This document shows, piece by piece, positions 33,217 through 34,113 of a DNA stretch of 34,113 bases; positions within the stretch are counted from its first letter, which is position 1; every line of letters starts with the position of its first letter. The stretch covers positions 1 to 34,113 of the forward strand of contig JBMDXK010000021.1 in NCBI GenBank assembly GCA_048594375.1. Direction: 5' to 3'. The notes under the pieces were generated by a model that saw only the letters and a list, made by a program, of their open reading frames with translations, was not told where the DNA came from and searched no databases. A program made the translations under genes and the position numbers. This stretch comes from JBMDXK01 sp048594375. GTDB taxonomy: Bacteria; Pseudomonadota; Alphaproteobacteria; Rhizobiales; Methylopilaceae.

Positions 33217-34008
33217 ATGTTTTTTTATATTCGTTCATTATTTCATATTAGAAAAGAATCTGATAATTACAGTTCGGGTGATTTTAATCATCATCTTGAT
33301 AAAATAAAATCTTCAAAATTTAGTGAGATTCGTAAAAATATACAATCTGACATGAAACAATATACGGTGGCGGGGTATCCTGTAGGGGAGTCATACCCCT
33401 TGCAAATTAAAAGTGAAAAAGATCAATTAACTAACGAACTTATTGCTAAAACTTCGGATGGAAAATTATTTTCTAGAAAGAATGCGGGTTCCCCTTATCT
33501 CACAAGAATTATAACGGGTGGAGCATTATCCAAAGTAAAAAGAACATCTGAGCAAAATCAGATGGGAAATAAGCTTGCAGTATTGATCAATCATTCCCCA
33601 GAAATATCGCCTTATTTTTCAGTGGATATTTATCGTGGCAAGAAAGATGGGCATGATACTTATATGGCTAGGCGTATTTATGGATTTTCAATGGATAATA
33701 AAGATCGTATAGCGCAAGCTTTACAAGCCAATATACTAAGTTTGGAAACTATTCATAAAAAACTTACAGATTTATCCAAGGCTGTGGAATGGCTTAATCA
33801 GCATGGTTATTATCATAATGACATTCATCTTGGTAATATTATGTATGATGAACGTAACCAAGTATTTGTATTGATCGATTTTGAGTACTTGGAGCGTGGA
33901 GGTGGGAACAGGATCTTTGGTGAGTATAAGTTGATTCATGCAATAAGAGATGTCATACTCCCAGAGGCAATTGATGAATTCTCAAAGTATAATCTAAAGA
34001 AAAATTAG
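33217..34008 (+). CDS. Kinase-like protein of unknown role, AT-rich gene
   Basis: 263 residues. A protein-kinase-like catalytic loop HNDIHLGN is seen at 200-207 (Asp202, Asn207) and a metal-binding DFE at 221-223 (Asp221) in FVLIDFEYLERGG. Before them TYMARRIYGFS resembles the strand 5-hinge segment and AVEWLNQHGYY the helix before the loop. A glycine-rich loop and the strand-3 Lys are not obvious. It might phosphorylate a protein, a sugar or a small molecule (bacterial kinase-fold groups such as WaaP/RIO-like or effector kinases). The gene is far more AT-rich than its neighbours and uses codons such as AAA, ATA and TTA, suggesting acquisition. The ATG at 33217 has GGG nine bases upstream. 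I do not recognise a named family. Confidence 0.6.
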   Translation: MFFYIRSLFHIRKESDNYSSGDFNHHLDKIKSSKFSEIRKNIQSDMKQYTVAGYPVGESYPLQIKSEKDQLTNELIAKTSDGKLFSRKNAGSPYLTRIITGGALSKVKRTSEQNQMGNKLAVLINHSPEISPYFSVDIYRGKKDGHDTYMARRIYGFSMDNKDRIAQALQANILSLETIHKKLTDLSKAVEWLNQHGYYHNDIHLGNIMYDERNQVFVLIDFEYLERGGGNRIFGEYKLIHAIRDVILPEAIDEFSKYNLKKN

Positions 34009-34113
34009 TTTTTTTGATTTTGGTTAAGTGTGATGTGGCCAGTGGCCAGTTTTATAGCAAAAAGTTGGTTTTAATCTTATTGAAAGTGCTCTAAAAAAGT
34101 TATTCCTGTTTGT

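Noticed and set aside
34031..34053. TGGCCAGTGGCCAG direct repeat near the window end
   Set aside because: Two 6-bp palindromic units are too short to interpret, and the sequence stops soon after.

Overview
The window reads as chromosomal DNA of an alphaproteobacterium, most likely in the Hyphomicrobiales (Rhizobiales). The main grounds are a NepR/EcfG general-stress pair with its own GGAAC-N17-CGTT promoter, two Omp2-type alpha-porins, and the grouping of a lytic transglycosylase with dapA and smpB. Coding DNA is of middling GC. The last gene and the spacer between the porins are clearly AT-rich. I see no tRNA, rRNA, CRISPR array or insertion sequence.

Layout. 1-608: 3' part of a PA0069-type radical SAM gene, facing the stress locus across a bidirectional terminator. 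664-1701 (minus): nepR-ecfG with an autoregulatory-type promoter. 1830-2990: zapE, then a 50-residue membrane ORF on the minus strand (3012-3164) with its own EcfG-like promoter. 3440-5634: ampG overlapping a MurR/RpiR-type regulator, a likely muropeptide-recycling unit. 5631-5876: two palindromic repeat elements. 6019-10369: an RND efflux adaptor and pump behind another exact EcfG-type promoter. 10535-12334: MsbA-like ABC exporter. 12434-15892: two tandem porins with long leaders. 15910-18021 (minus): soluble lytic transglycosylase, divergent from dapA, smpB and murJ (18297-21499). 21597-22248 (minus): a RelE/Gp49-type toxin and XRE antitoxin.

22276-33161 is a Wzy-type surface polysaccharide locus: polymerase/ligase-like protein, polyprenyl glycosylphosphotransferase, GT4 glycosyltransferase, Wza-like lipoprotein, Wzc-like co-polymerase with a decayed kinase domain, a CelD/BcsL-type acetyltransferase and a NodB-type deacetylase. 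This gene set resembles the holdfast/unipolar-polysaccharide systems of alphaproteobacteria. No Wzx flippase is present in the window. An AT-rich kinase-like gene of unknown function (33217-34008) lies at its edge.

Two signals stand out beyond the genes. First, four copies of a roughly 124-bp whole-element palindrome (two at 5631-5876, two at 30556-30763) have mosaic arms and a central stem that changes by compensatory pairs. Two copies begin exactly on the stop codon of the preceding gene. Second, three EcfG-type promoters appear within 4.5 kb, linking nepR-ecfG, a small membrane protein and an RND pump into one likely stress regulon.
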